Notes: generated by a model not told the origin, from the sequence alone. A stretch of DNA of 64,000 bases from Darksidea phi (GCA_030770425.1 JASJFT010000058.1:124001-188000), one strand, 5' to 3'. Shown: positions 1-11,123, numbered from the stretch's first letter. A program made the numbers and translations.

Positions 1-518
1 TATATGCCACATTACGCAGGGCGACCGGGCTTGAGCGCCAAGAGAGCTCATGACTGTGAGCGCGTTTCGTCTCACCACGCTACAATTCACGCTAATTTTA
101 ACAAACAGATATCCCCTCCCGCTTCAACTCCTCCCTTGCTGGCCTCCCTGGGAATGACGACTCGGGAGCTATGGCCTCCTTCACCCTCTTCTCCACCATC
201 GGTCTCTTCCCTAACCCCGGCCAAAACGTCTACTTCATTATTCCTCCATTCTTCGAATCCGTCAGCATTAGGTCGTCGCTCACTAATAAAACAGCCACCA
301 TCCGTAACGTGAATTTTGACAAGGAATATAGGAATATTTACATACAGAAAGCGACATTAAACGGGAAAGAATACACAAAGAACTGGATTGGGCATGAGTT
401 CTTCACTCAAGGCTGGACGTTGGAATTGGAACTAGGGGATAGGGAGAGTGGGTGGGGGACGAGGGAGGAGGATAGGCCGCCTAGCGTGTCGACGGGGAGT
501 GTGGAATATGTGATGTAA
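1..518 (+). CDS. GH92 alpha-mannosidase, C-terminal fragment (gene enters from left edge)
   Basis: Only the last part of a glycoside hydrolase family 92 exo-alpha-mannosidase is present. The exon 4-55 reads PHYAGRPGLSAKRAHD; a 53-base intron (56-108, GTGAGC donor, CAG acceptor) splits a Tyr codon; exon 109-518 continues in frame through GLPGNDDSGAMASF, FPNPGQNVYFIIPPFF and TKNWIGHEFF to a TAA at 516-518. The NDDxGxM loop belongs to the GH92 active site, so the visible part looks functional. Family enzymes are calcium-dependent, usually secreted, and trim alpha-mannose from glycans and mannoproteins. The first three quarters of the gene, including any signal peptide, lie outside the window. 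The family call is strong; substrate linkage cannot be told. Confidence 0.88.
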
Positions 519-633
519 CAGCACATTTCTCCCCGCCATCAACCGGATCCTATATTCCATCCGTGTTCCTCCAATCTTCTCACAACCATGCAGTGCATCT
601 ATTGTATAGCCATCCCATGATCTTGGCATACTG

Positions 634-1060
634 TCACACCAGATATGTTACCCAATTGAACGCTCTCGGCATCAAAATCGACGTGCAAATCATCACCTCG
701 CCCTCGTCCTCGTCTGGATACACTAAAAAGACCCACGCGATACCCAGATGGTCGAACTCATCCAGCCGCTTCCGATCTTCAAGAAATGACTTCATAAACG
801 CGTCCTCGACCATGGTCCAGGTATGGAATCTGCCTGTGCACTTCTTCATATTCAGTGCTGTTAAACTCAGTGCCTGACTACACGCTCCAATCTACATGCC
901 CAAAGTCCTCTTCAATGCCTCCATCTTTGAGCCTTGAGCGTACTGTGCGTTCAAAAAGTCCGTGGAGTGATTCCATCTTTCATAGGGGCGTACTCGGTGC
1001 AGTAGACAATGAAGCCGTACTTTCCTTTGTTTGCAAGGTTCCGGATCTGGTGCCGGTGCT
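634..1060 (-). pseudogene. Frame-broken remnant of an uncharacterised fungal gene
   Basis: On the minus strand three protein-like segments lie in different frames in a consistent order. One near 960-1045 reads KYGFIVYCTEYAPMKDGIT. The next, near 895-960, reads RSRLKDGGIEEDFGHVDWSV and meets a TAG. The third, 634-849, contains RFHTWTMVEDAFMKSFLEDR and YPDEDEGEVM and ends at a stop. The segments look coding (charged, natural composition), but a one-base shift separates the first two, and a stop with no convincing intron separates the last two. I do not recognise a named family; the style recalls fungal orphan proteins that begin with a Y-G-F-x-I-Y segment. It may be a decayed gene or one with introns I cannot place. 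Antisense orientation to the neighbouring GH92 gene. Confidence 0.3.
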
Positions 1061-1374
1061 AGTAATGGATCGTATGCGGCCGCGAGAGCGATTGTTGTTG
1101 GGTCTGAAGGCTTCAGGGGTTGGGATGCTAGACCGCACCGCTCATTTTGGGGTAGGTGCTAAGAGTGGTTTGGGAGCGCACAGTGTTGGTGTCTGGGGTG
1201 GAGAGTCGATTAGGACCTAAATTAGACAAGCACGCGAAATGCGATCTTGTAAACGCTTTCAGAATATATGTGAAACGAACCAGTATGTAGATCGAAGCTG
1301 GCACGGATAGTTAGTGCTTCCACGTGAGGGTGGCTTGAAACGCTAATCTTGACTTTTGCAGGCTTTGCGCGAAC

Positions 1375-1711
1375 GGAACTCGCTGTTCCACGATGCATTG
1401 CACCCGTATAGATGCCCGAGTGGGCCTTTCAGCCCTCTACACGACAGGAGAAGGCTCACTTAGCATCGCGCTGGAGTCTATTAGCCTTCACAGAGTCTCT
1501 GGTCGATCGGCAGTTGTGGGTTATCAGAACACACTCACGGCAGAGCAGGCCCTTTATGATGCGCAGGTCGCTGAGGGGAGGAGAGAGAGAGATCGTTGAG
1601 TTGGACCAGGTTGAGTTGGATGGCTTGTTGAAAGGGGTCGAGGAGGATGTGACACAGGTGAAGAAGTATGATAAGGATGCGAAAGCGATCAGGGTGCCTA
1701 AGGCTGAGTAA
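1375..1711 (+). pseudogene. Uncharacterised coding-like stretch broken by frameshifts
   Basis: A protein-like text continues through three frames. It starts in one frame (RERNSLFHDALHPYR, about 1375-1412), moves to the next (PEWAFQPSTRQEKAHLASRW then VDRQLWVIRTHSRQSR, 1412-1545), then to a third (ALYDAQVAEGRRE, about 1545-1585), and returns to the second (IVELDQVELDGLLKGVEE through AKAIRVPKAE) before a TAA at 1709-1711. The joined text has helix-rich, charged composition typical of a real protein, but each change needs an insertion or deletion, not an intron. I do not recognise the family. Either a decayed gene or sequence errors; most genes elsewhere in the window are clean, which favours decay. 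Confidence 0.33.
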
Positions 1712-2474
1712 GGGGGTAGGTAGAGGCTAGGGTTAAGTATTGCTCCGTCTCTCTATTCTTTCGCTTTCTCTCGTAGTATTGCGGTATCCTCCATTATTTT
1801 GGTCTTCTATTCGTAACCCCTTTCTCTTCCTTTGTAATGAGCAATCTGTTTCCCGTGTCTATTCGCCCGCCTTCGACCCTCATGTCAGCATACTGTACGA
1901 GCCTTCTGGTATCATTGCATGTATATTTCAGCATATCGACTAATATTGCGCCGCATCTAGCGGGGTTTTTTTTTTCTCGCAGAAGCACCCTCATAGCCCA
2001 CCCAGCTTCAAGTACTTAAGGCTTTACTTCTTCCGACAAGGTTTCTTCTCACTAGTTTTTTGTACAGAGCTTGACAATCCTCAGTTTTACTCTGTCCCTG
2101 GAGAATCCGAGGGCGGAGGACGCTGACATCATTCTGCATGAACATGGGCGGCCTCCCTACGGGCCTACGGGACTTCGTATTGCGACGGTTCTAGACATGG
2201 CTATATGCGACGTCAGAGACCTTCGGTCTAACATTGGGCCACCAGTTCCTAAGCACGGCCAAAAGGTGAGGCGAATCTAAGATGCAAAATATGGACTGTT
2301 TTGGGACCGGCAGCACATGAGCTAATTCTCAGGTACGGTGGGCTTGAATTTAAGCTTGGATGAGCTTGTACAGCCTCGACAGGCAGAAATGTTGTATAAA
2401 AGAAGCCATATGAGCACCATTAGGTAGCGTCCTGGTCCCAGCCGGGTATCAATCACCCAAGCCTAACGAGAATC
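1712..2474. other. Intergenic, no recognisable gene
   Basis: AT- and pyrimidine-rich spacer with a T run near 1966-1975 and several short unsupported reading frames. I see no RNA gene or repeat that I can support. Confidence 0.5.
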
Positions 2475-3362
2475 ATGGCGAACGAACCGACCCACTACGA
2501 GCTCAACGACCTTATCTACATTGATATCAATACAACCATTGACCCACCACTCCTCACCAGGCCCTTTCTAGTCCCCCCTTCAACACCATTCACGGCATAA
2601 TCGACCTCTGCGATTTTGGTGCTATCTCCTCCTTCCCGATTCGCTACAACCTACTCTACCGCTCCGTCGCACTCCACAACCTCCCTCCCTCTTCCATCAC
2701 CGGATTGAAAGATGATCTCGACATCAAGTTGATCCTTAATTTGCGCTCTGAGCGCGAGATAGTTCAACACCCAAACCCAATCGTTAAAGAGATGAAGAAC
2801 ACGCATTTCAAGAGCTCGAAAGTACCGAGCGCGATTGATATGGAAGAGGTTCGTGGAGAATGGTGGAAAGGAAAGGTATGCGGAGATGTATGAAGTGGTG
2901 CTTGAGATTCATAGACCGAGTATAAGAGCGGCGCTGGAGTGGGTGAGAGATGAGGGGGCGCCTACGCTGTTCCACTACACCGGTATACCAGATCACCTTT
3001 TCTTGAAAATATAATAACGATATCGGTCTATAGAGGGCAAAGATCGCACTGGCGTCCTTGCCGCCTTGTTCCTAGCTCTCGCAGGTGCTTCGAAAGACGT
3101 CGTCGCATTCGACTATGCACTTACCCGCGCCGGCATCAAGCCTGCGCGCGAATTGCTGGTCCAGATGCTGAACATGTGGAACAAAGAGTGGACGGCTGAG
3201 ACACTTGGTGTGGCAGAATTTTCATCAGTAAAGAAGGAGTTCATAGTGCAGACGTTGGACATGATAGGGCTGAAATATGGGGGTGTAGAGGAGTATGTGA
3301 AGAGTCTAGGCTTCGGAGAGAGGGATTTGGAGAAGAGTAAGGGGGTGTTGAGGGGAGGCTAG
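2475..3362 (+). pseudogene. Tyrosine/serine phosphatase-like gene (Y_phosphatase3 type), broken and lacking the catalytic Cys
   Basis: The frame from ATG 2475 (MANEPTHYELNDL) leads into text matching the fungal protein tyrosine phosphatases of the Y_phosphatase3 family: NTIHGIIDLCDFGAISSF, LLYRSVALHNLPPSS, KLILNLRSEREI, then RPSIRAALEWVRDE and, after a 51-base intron (2983-3033), GKDRTGVLAALFLALAG to a TAG at 3360-3362. Two frameshifts are needed: one at a run of six C (2573-2578) and one near 2847-2852. Family hallmarks are damaged: the usual N-x-R-D-x-G is D-L-C-D-F-G, and the P-loop HCxxGKxRTG reads HYTEGKDRTG, with Tyr (TAC, 2976-2978) in place of the nucleophilic Cys. As it stands it cannot be an active phosphatase. 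Most likely a pseudogene; a catalytically dead scaffold is less likely because of the frameshifts. Confidence 0.78.
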
Positions 3363-3710
3363 ATAATGAACTTGATGAGGCGGCATTGATAGTTACTCGG
3401 GAAATAATTTACCAAATTGAACACGCTTAGAATTCGATAGAAACATGTCCAAGGGGCGGATGTAGTGATGATCAGATAAGATGGGTGCGATGGAGAAAGT
3501 GAGACCACTAGCCCCTGAAACTAGCGGCTGACACTGGGGGTCGTTCGTGCATCAGCCAATCGTTGCGCGACTGTCGACCCACACAGCTCGCCACGCCAAG
3601 CTCAGGGTCCCGCAAGCTGCACCACTTTCACATTCAGAGTCTCGACCATCGCTCTTCCTTTTTTATTCCTTTCCTGTATACCACCTCAATTCCCTTCCCT
3701 CACGCGCAAG
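3363..3710. other. Intergenic, promoter of the desaturase gene
   Basis: About 350 bases between the phosphatase remnant and the desaturase start. The last 100 bases are C- and T-rich, as in many fungal 5' leaders. No gene seen. Confidence 0.45.
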
Positions 3711-4982
3711 ATGAGGTCGACGGTCGCTACCGCTACCATTCCACCCAAGGAGCCGGCGAAGAGAAGTTTCACAGGCAAAGCAAAGGGTACCGAAAACGTA
3801 GTCTCCGAAGCCGAGAATAATCACGACTACTTTTTCTGGACATACACTGAGGAGCCGCACCGGACGCGTCGACAGGCCATTATCAAGGCTCATCCAGAGG
3901 TACAGCAGTTCCCTACTCTATGTAGTAGGATATAGCTAACAATTGCTAGGTCACAAAGCTCTGCGGCCCCGAACCCCTTACGAAATATGTTGTTGCGTTT
4001 GTCGTAGGACTCCAGGTCCTCTGCGCATACCTCCTCCGCGATACCCCCGTACTGTCATGGTCATTCTTTCTTACCGCGTACATCATTGGCGCGACGGCAA
4101 ATCAGAATCTGTTCCTCGCTATACATGAGATATCGCACAACCTTGCTTTCAGAAGTCCGCTGGCGAACAGGGTATTTGCTGTATTTGCGAATTTGCCTAT
4201 CGGAATACCGTATAGCGCATCATTCAGAGTGCGCAACAAGACCTGTAGCAAATATGACAGGAAGACTGACGTGTGCACAGCCATATCACCTAACCCACCA
4301 CAAATCGCTAGGTGTGGACGGCCTCGATACCGACCTTCCCACCGCATTTGAAGCCCTCTTCCTCGATTCGGTCGCCGGCAAAGCCTTCTTCTGCACCTTT
4401 CAGATCCTCTTCTACGCTCTACGTCCCATGTTCATTTACCAACTCCCGCTCACAAAGATTCACCTCTTCAACGTCGTCTCGCAACTAGCATTTGACTACG
4501 CTCTCATACAATTCATCGGAGGCAAAGCCCTTGCGTACATGATTCTGAGCAGCTTCCTGGCGGGTTCGCTGCACCCCTGTGCCGGCCACTTCATTGCAGA
4601 GCACTACGTCTTCGAAAAACCGAACAAGGATGCGCTGAACGCCGCGAACAAAATTCCGATTCCGGAAACATATTCCTACTATGGACCACTCAATATTCTG
4701 ACCTACAACGTGGGTCTCCACAATGAGCATCACGACTTCCCCGCCGTTCCGTGGACGCGCCTGCCAAAGTTGAATCGCATTGCACACGAGTTCTACGACG
4801 ATTTGCCCATCCACAGGAGTTGGGTTAATGTTATTTGGCAGTTCATTTTGGACGAGGATGTCAGCCTTTGGAGTCGTGTGAAGAGAGAAGAGGGCGGAAG
4901 GAAGGTTGGCGGGGGCAATGGGTGGAGAGAAGAAGACCTTGGTGCTAACGAGAAGAAGGGACCTATCCCTGGGGTACGGTAA
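3711..4982 (+). CDS. Sphingolipid (dihydroceramide) delta-4 desaturase
   Basis: Three exons (3711-3899, 3950-4228, 4281-4982) with 50- and 52-base introns encode 389 residues. The family-typical start region FFWTYTEEPHRTRRQ is followed by membrane segments and the three histidine boxes of membrane di-iron desaturases: HEISH (about 122-126), HLTHH (159-163) and HNEHH (303-307). The text PYSASFRPYHLTHHK spans the second junction exactly, which fixes that intron. The enzyme introduces the 4,5-trans double bond into the long-chain base of dihydroceramide in the endoplasmic reticulum; in filamentous fungi this feeds glucosylceramide synthesis. The C-terminus is lysine- and glycine-rich and probably cytosolic. 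The gene is complete with no broken frame, in contrast to its left neighbours. Very secure. Confidence 0.95.
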
Positions 4983-7010
4983 TGTAAGGATACCACATGA
5001 ACATTCACGGCGTTAGTTGTATAGATTCGGACTAGAAGCACAACAATGAAAACTTCTGCGAAAGCCTTATCAAAGTACAAGGAGTAATGCGGCCATTATC
5101 GGTATTTGCCCACAGTCATCAAAACTTCATTCAGTAAGAAGGCTGCAGAGAGGCACTCTACTCTAAATTTCAAAAAGCACGTCTTCCACGGTCAGGAAGT
5201 TCCGCGACTGCTCTGAATGTTTGGAGTACACCTATGCTATGGAGCCTATCTTTGAGGAGTCAGAAGACTGTCCATGGGGAGATACTGATATGAGCTCGGC
5301 TTAAGAACTCGAAGTACTATCGTCTGCAGCATGCGTGCTTTCCCGTAACCGACGATGTCATGCTATCTTCAACATTACTTTTTTGGATTTTGTCCTCATC
5401 GTCTTTAGCCCCTAACGAAATCACCTTGACCAAAAACGACCAAGAAGACATACATGGGCATTAGCGGACTTTCGTTATAAGCTCATTTCTAAACGCTGGG
5501 GATGGCTCTTATTCGGCTTATCGACCTTTCTACTTGAAAGTGATCAAAGCAGCTGTCTCTTATCACGCATGTTCGAGCAGGGGCAAATAAAAGGGAACAA
5601 TCTTCACCCAGACACGGGCCATCCTCCACTGGGTTTAAACGCTGGAGCACCCGCTGCAATGAATTCCCAGTGTGTAAAATAAGAAGACGACAGTTTGATG
5701 TACTCCGCCACTGGATCAAAATTCACTGTGAGCGTCATCTTAAGAAATCCTTCACAATAGATATCTCCTACCAAAATTTACTCCTGTTATGTATAAGTAA
5801 GCACCAGAAACGACCAGATACTGTGAAGCAGCTACGCTATGAACTCGATCCATATCCGCGCTTGCATACAAAATGAGTACTTGTCCATGTTTTGTCCGCT
5901 CGGTCTTGGGGACCAAGAAATGCCAGACGACGTTTTAATGGAGGCATCCTCATTCGCTGTAACAACCAGCATTTTGAAAGTTTCGTTACATGGCAATTAT
6001 GAGGTCTGCAGCTTTCCCCTCCGCTACACCTTTCTGAACAAAGATGGAACAATATCCAGAAATGCGGCGCTCCCTTTTCCCTCTCCCTTCTGTGGGCGGG
6101 AAACTGCAGCCACAGAAGTCCATCCAGTCGACCAAAAACGATTTCTACATAGACACAGGTTCTGTTTACGCTAGATTCTTCCCTAAGCAGGTTGAAAAGA
6201 AGTTGTCAATTGGGAAATGTTTCTGTTCTCCAGAATAGTTGACAGATACGGGTAATACTGCTGCTTTCCGAACGATCTAAAAGCTCCGCCGTTTAACTCT
6301 ACCACCATCGCCTGGGGATCATTGGTATAAATTCGCAGTGCTTGCCCTTGCTTTTTATCTATATGAAAACAAATTCAGATCACCATCAATGGGGCCTCGT
6401 CTTTCTATACACAAAAAAACGCTGAAAGGAAACCGTCATGTTTCTGTCTGGCGCGTTTTCAGTAATCCAGTCACACATCCCTATCCGCTGCTTTCCACAA
6501 GTACATTTCACCTCAAAGTAAGAGAATCCTGTGGGTTCCTTCTGCTCCTTTCCCAAAAGCGCTAAAACCCTCTAAATGAATGCGTCTTTTAATTTTCTCC
6601 CAAAAAGGCCAGTAGAGCAAGTGATGAGTGTGTGAAGAACGAGACCGAAAAAGTTCTACAGCCGAAAAGCGCAGAGGGCACGGCTTGCGTGGAGCCGACG
6701 GGATCATCCAAATTCTTCAACAATTGTAATGGTAGTAATCATCATCATCATCAAAGCGTGATAGTAACACTGGACAACAAGACCGAACGCGAGTTCAGAA
6801 TGCTTATAATGCCCTCATGTAGCGTATCGCCTGCTCATTAGCCATGCATGAAAAGCACAGCGCCTAGCAACAACCGTAAGACCTACACCACATACCATGC
6901 CTTTCGTGAAAACGCTCAGACGATGCGCTCCTATTGCACGTATGCACACCAAAAGCAAACTCCTATGTAAATGCGTCATAATCATGCACCCACCCATGTC
7001 CCTCTTTCCC
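4983..7010. other. Intergenic, 2 kb, no recognisable gene
   Basis: Fairly AT-rich spacer between the 3' ends of two convergent genes. It holds several open frames under 115 codons with random-looking composition and a short ATC microsatellite near 6738-6754. I see no gene, tRNA or inverted repeat I can support. The length is unusual for convergent fungal genes and could hide a relic element or a non-coding transcript. Confidence 0.5.
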
Positions 7011-8481
7011 CTATTTTGAATTCCCCGACTTCTCTTTCGTGTCAATATGCCAAACGACATAATTCGGCAACCCCCAAACCCCATAGCCCGCCCTCTTTGC
7101 CATCTTAGCAAACCCCTCCGTCTCGGCCTGGTTCTCGAAGGAGTAGCATGGAAAGTTGATGCCGGAGCGGTGCACGTCGGCTTTCACGATGATGTTGACG
7201 CCGCCGATACCGTCGAGGGGCACTTCTTCATCTTTGTCTTTGCGCCAGTCGCCCGTTAAGCACATGTGCTTGCGTTTGGTGTCGTACTGTTTATAGCCTG
7301 GGCAAGATGTAAGTCGCAGGCAGAGATAAAGAAATAGAGGGATGGAGTACCTTCTGCAAGGATGACGTCTTTATCTAGGGACGCAGCGAGCCTGAGGCCT
7401 TCGGGGGATTCTTGCCAGGAGTTGTAGTCGACTAGTAGATGTTAGCGGGTGAGTGCGGACATCGCAAAGGACAACATGCATCTTCCTTCAATGTCGACCA
7501 TTTTGCCATTCTCTTCCTGGTACCTGTGGAACCAGATATCTGCTCTCTGTCAGTAACTATGCTCACATCGCTACTCTTATCATACTCACTTGGAACAAGA
7601 ATATCCCTATCATGCGCGACGAAATCTTCGATGATTTCCGCGGGGCTATCTTTGATGTCGACGTCTCTCCAGTACACCCAGCTATGCTCCGGCTGCAATG
7701 CTGTCGCAAGAAGGTAATTTCTTGCCCTGCCCATAGCTTTCCTTCGTGGCCCCTGTGCTTCGAAGCTGTGCCTGTACTCCACGTCCTGAGACAGCGTGAT
7801 GCCGAAATCCTTCTCCACAATGAGAGTAGAGCGGAACGCAATCTCCTCGTTTCCCTGTATCCGTTCTAGCTCTATCGCCAAATTTGCCATTGTATCGTCG
7901 GTACTGTCGCCCACCAGAAACGCAAGATCTATCAGATCGTGTGGATACGTGAGCTGGCTGAGCAGGTCGAAGTGTTGGGGTAGGTAATAGGAGGCATCGC
8001 GTAACGGGGTGAGAATGAGCACTCGCTCTCTGTTCTTGAGCGCGTCCGGCGTGGACTTGATCTTGTTGAGGTTGACGTGCTGTATCGATGTGTCGTTGAT
8101 CTCGATCGGCTTGTGCGGGTTGAATATTACAGGTGTGTGGAGGTGCCGATGCCACTCTTCGTTCTGGTTCGACGTCATGCGCATCGGCGACTGTGGGGGA
8201 CCCCAGCAGTAGAACCTACGACCCAATTAGCACTTGTACTCTCTCAGCCCCGAACTATGCGCCGGGATATCTCTTTCTCTTCCCCAACCATGTGAAGAAC
8301 AGCATGCGTACCTCTGCATTTCTCCAGTCGCTGAATCCATGGACCGCCATAGCAATATGACAATCGTGACTATGCCCACTGCCAGCCATGTCCGTGTATT
8401 CCTCAGCATATGGCATACGTGTCGGCCCGGCGGCAGGCGTGCCCTGGCATTTTTCCAGGAAGAGCCTTTGTCGACAAGCAT
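7011..8481 (-). CDS. Anp1/Van1/Mnn9-family Golgi mannosyltransferase
   Basis: Five exons on the minus strand (8312-8481, 7590-8215, 7480-7539, 7351-7431, 7011-7297) give 407 residues. It is a type II membrane protein: short basic N-terminus, one membrane segment (TWLAVGIVTIVILLW, about 31-45), then a lumenal domain with RVLILTPLRDAS, LVGDSTDD, RARNYLL, the DxD-like metal site RDVDIKD (Asp 241 and 243), IWFHRY, DGIGG and the closing GYGVWGLPNYVVWHID. This is the family of yeast Anp1, Van1 and Mnn9, subunits of the M-Pol complexes that elongate the alpha-1,6-mannan backbone; the text is closer to Anp1/Van1 than to Mnn9. The start at 8481 is chosen because MLVDKGSSW sits just before the membrane anchor as in relatives; a longer frame extends to 8643. 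The 7432-7479 intron appears to use a GC donor. Confidence 0.9.
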
Positions 8482-11123
8482 ACTGCCAAACAGAGCGACG
8501 CCCCCGGCGCTCTTTTCCACTTCCGTTTCCCCTCTGCTCTGCGATATGCGGACGCTGGAGCTTCGTGCTCGTATGTGGGCAGTATTGCTCGTCGCGCGCT
8601 GGGTGTGGATTGGCGATGACTGTAGGGAGTCCAGCTTGATCAACTGCGTCGGTGTGTAGGGACTTGTCCCGGGGTAAGGGCTCGTCGAGACTATGAGCAG
8701 GTACGGCGCGAACAGGGTAGGTGCTGTTGACCAAAAACCGCCAGCGGGGAAGGAGCGTTGGGCGATAGCGTCCGACTGCGAAGCGGGGAGAGGCAGTAGC
8801 GACTGTAGAGTGAATGAGTGAAAAGAGGCCAGTCTAAAGAATTGTTGTCGTCGCGTAGATGCGATCGATACGCGCGCCGGCCGCTAAAGGGATCGCCAGC
8901 GATCGGCCCACGCCCCTCTCTCTTTCTTGGTGACATTTGGTGGCTCAAACGTTGGAACGAGAGTTGCACTTTCATGTGCCTTGCAGTCAAAAGTTCAATT
9001 ACGCATCAACATTCCGCTGCGCTACACATGCACGCGACACTCGTAGGTTCCACGCGAATGCTGTCCCATTCCGTTCGCCAAAGGAGCCAATCAGCGACTT
9101 GAGCGCCCGCCTCCCCCGATGCCGCCCCTGCTCCGAGATGATATCGCGCTTAGGTTCAGCTTCACAGAACGGACTATGCCTGAAAGATCAGTACCCCACA
9201 GCAAAGTGAGTTGACCAAGAGTCAACGACAATACATGAGGCAACACCATGGCATCTGTCACTTATCGTGCTCTCAATTCAACAAGGGAGCATACGAGATG
9301 AAGATACCAGAACCAAGAACATGCATGCAGCCGGCTCCTCAACCACGAACCCGGCCGTGGGCTGGTCGTTGTGTACCAACTCGAAACAAGCACAATTGCC
9401 ACATTCTCACACTCTCCACACCTTTTGCCCTCCTAGTCACCCGCTCATCACCTACTCCGGCCGGCTCCACTCTCACTCATCTGAACAGAAAGACCTTTCG
9501 TCCCACAATGCAGACCTGGACCCGCACCACCTCCATCTCCAACCCAGCCTCCCGACACCTGCCATCCAAGAGCAGGCGGCAAGAAGCGAACATGGCCCAA
9601 GGCCTCGCCCGTCCTTGCGCACGTCCGTAGCACCGCGTGGAGACTTCCGCGAGAAGCGCACTCCAGCCACTTGTCTTCACCAACTGACTCGTTCCGATCT
9701 TACAGCCGATCAAACAGCTTGCCGACAGTGCGCATCCTACTGTACCACCACGGGCAGTTCGTCCGTGCCCATGGTCTCCCTGCATGTTCGTAGGATACTA
9801 GCGCCCCTTCAAAATAACTGGCGGAGCCTCACCATCCGTGTAACAGGTGACGCCTAGACCGATGCGCACTCACAGCCGCTGACTGGCGGTCGAGCCCTGC
9901 AAGTCTATACACGTACCGTAGTCCCCATCGGTGAAGAGTCTTGGAAGCGGTACAGAGGAGTGGAGAATAAATCAAGGCAAGGAAACCCCGTCTCAACTGC
10001 AGCGCCACTCCTGTCAACATGGCTAGAAATGGTCCACCATCCCACAGCCGACCAAAAGCACGCTAACGACCGGGGAAGTCTGTCGATGCCGGAGGATCTA
10101 GCGGCTTCCGCTGTTATCCTGGATCTAGCTCTTGTGAATCCACTCGCCTCCTTGCGCCGACGAGTCCTCAAATCTCCGAATCCGTCAAAATGCTGTAAAC
10201 AGACGTAAGAAAAACAGAGAAGATAGTACAAGCCATGAAATATGTCATACAGTGCTCGGATTTTCAAAAACGTGTGTCGTCGACGAATGTTAAGGGAGGA
10301 AAGCAGATTGGGGACTTTCAAGCAAGGTGGTGCTGATGCACGACAAAGGTCGACCGGGGTGTCTAAAGCGGTCCGTTCACGCACTTGCGCAATTGAGCGT
10401 AGGGTCTGACCGTCCAGCAAATCGCATGCATCCCCGCCACTGCCCAGCGGCGCTTTCTTTGTACTGATATGGCACATGCTCTGACCGTTTAACGCATGTA
10501 CTAACATCTTAGACTGCAACCTCAGCTATCTGCGGAATGCCAGAAGCAGTGGGCAATCATCGCCGCAGAAACGATTGGCGAGGCTACGGCGTCACCGAGC
10601 AAAAGCAAAGTTGAACGGAAGAAGGTGTGTGGAGCAAGAATACTCGATTTGAGTATTGTGCTTGAAGCTAAAGCTGCAGGGGCTATGGGATACTCTTTTT
10701 CATGCTGGGTGTTCTTTTGACAGCCCTTTGCAGTGCTCCCCCCTCACAGCTCACCCACTACATACTAGATGTTGGCGTATGAAACGTAAATCCGAAAGGT
10801 TGAATTGTGCGAGACCGTTGTGGATCTGCAGACAGAAAGCTTTGCTATTAAGTAGAACTAGTCAGGCAGAAAGGACAGGAATGCGAGTCTTACCCGATGA
10901 AAGAACGGGTGTACAAGGAGACCGCCAGCGCTACCAAATGACTGAACTTTTGGGAGGACGTGACGATGCGGCAAGCTACCACACCACCAGCCCATGCTAC
11001 GCAACGAATGCTCAAAACACAGGGAAAAAGCAGAGAAAAAGCAAATATGCAAAAAGGACTAAACCACCAATGCCGCTGCAACAACACAAATCCACCTCCA
11101 TCGTGAGCACTAAAAGGCTCTGT
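8482..11123. other. Gene-poor 2.6 kb region with possible coding islands
   Basis: GC-rich upstream sequence of the mannosyltransferase gene followed by mixed sequence. Long frames here (for example 9267-9857 plus, 9905-10519 minus) are rich in Ser, Pro, His and Arg with no family resemblance, and they overlap on both strands, so I do not call them genes. One short island on the plus strand (about 10510-10625) reads LSAECQKQWAIIAAETIGEA and then SPSKSKVERKK before a GTGTGT donor-like site, and looks more like an exon. Its partners cannot be placed. Confidence 0.4.

Noticed and set aside
2571..2580. Six-C run in the phosphatase gene as a simple sequencing error
   Set aside because: An error is possible at the homopolymer, but a second frameshift elsewhere and loss of two conserved motifs point to real decay, so error alone does not explain it.
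9267..9857. 196-codon plus-strand open frame
   Set aside because: Composition dominated by Ser, His, Pro and Thr and overlapped by equally long minus-strand frames; no family resemblance.
9905..10519. 204-codon minus-strand frame
   Set aside because: Random-looking Arg/Ser/Leu text overlapping the better plus-strand island near 10510; no features.
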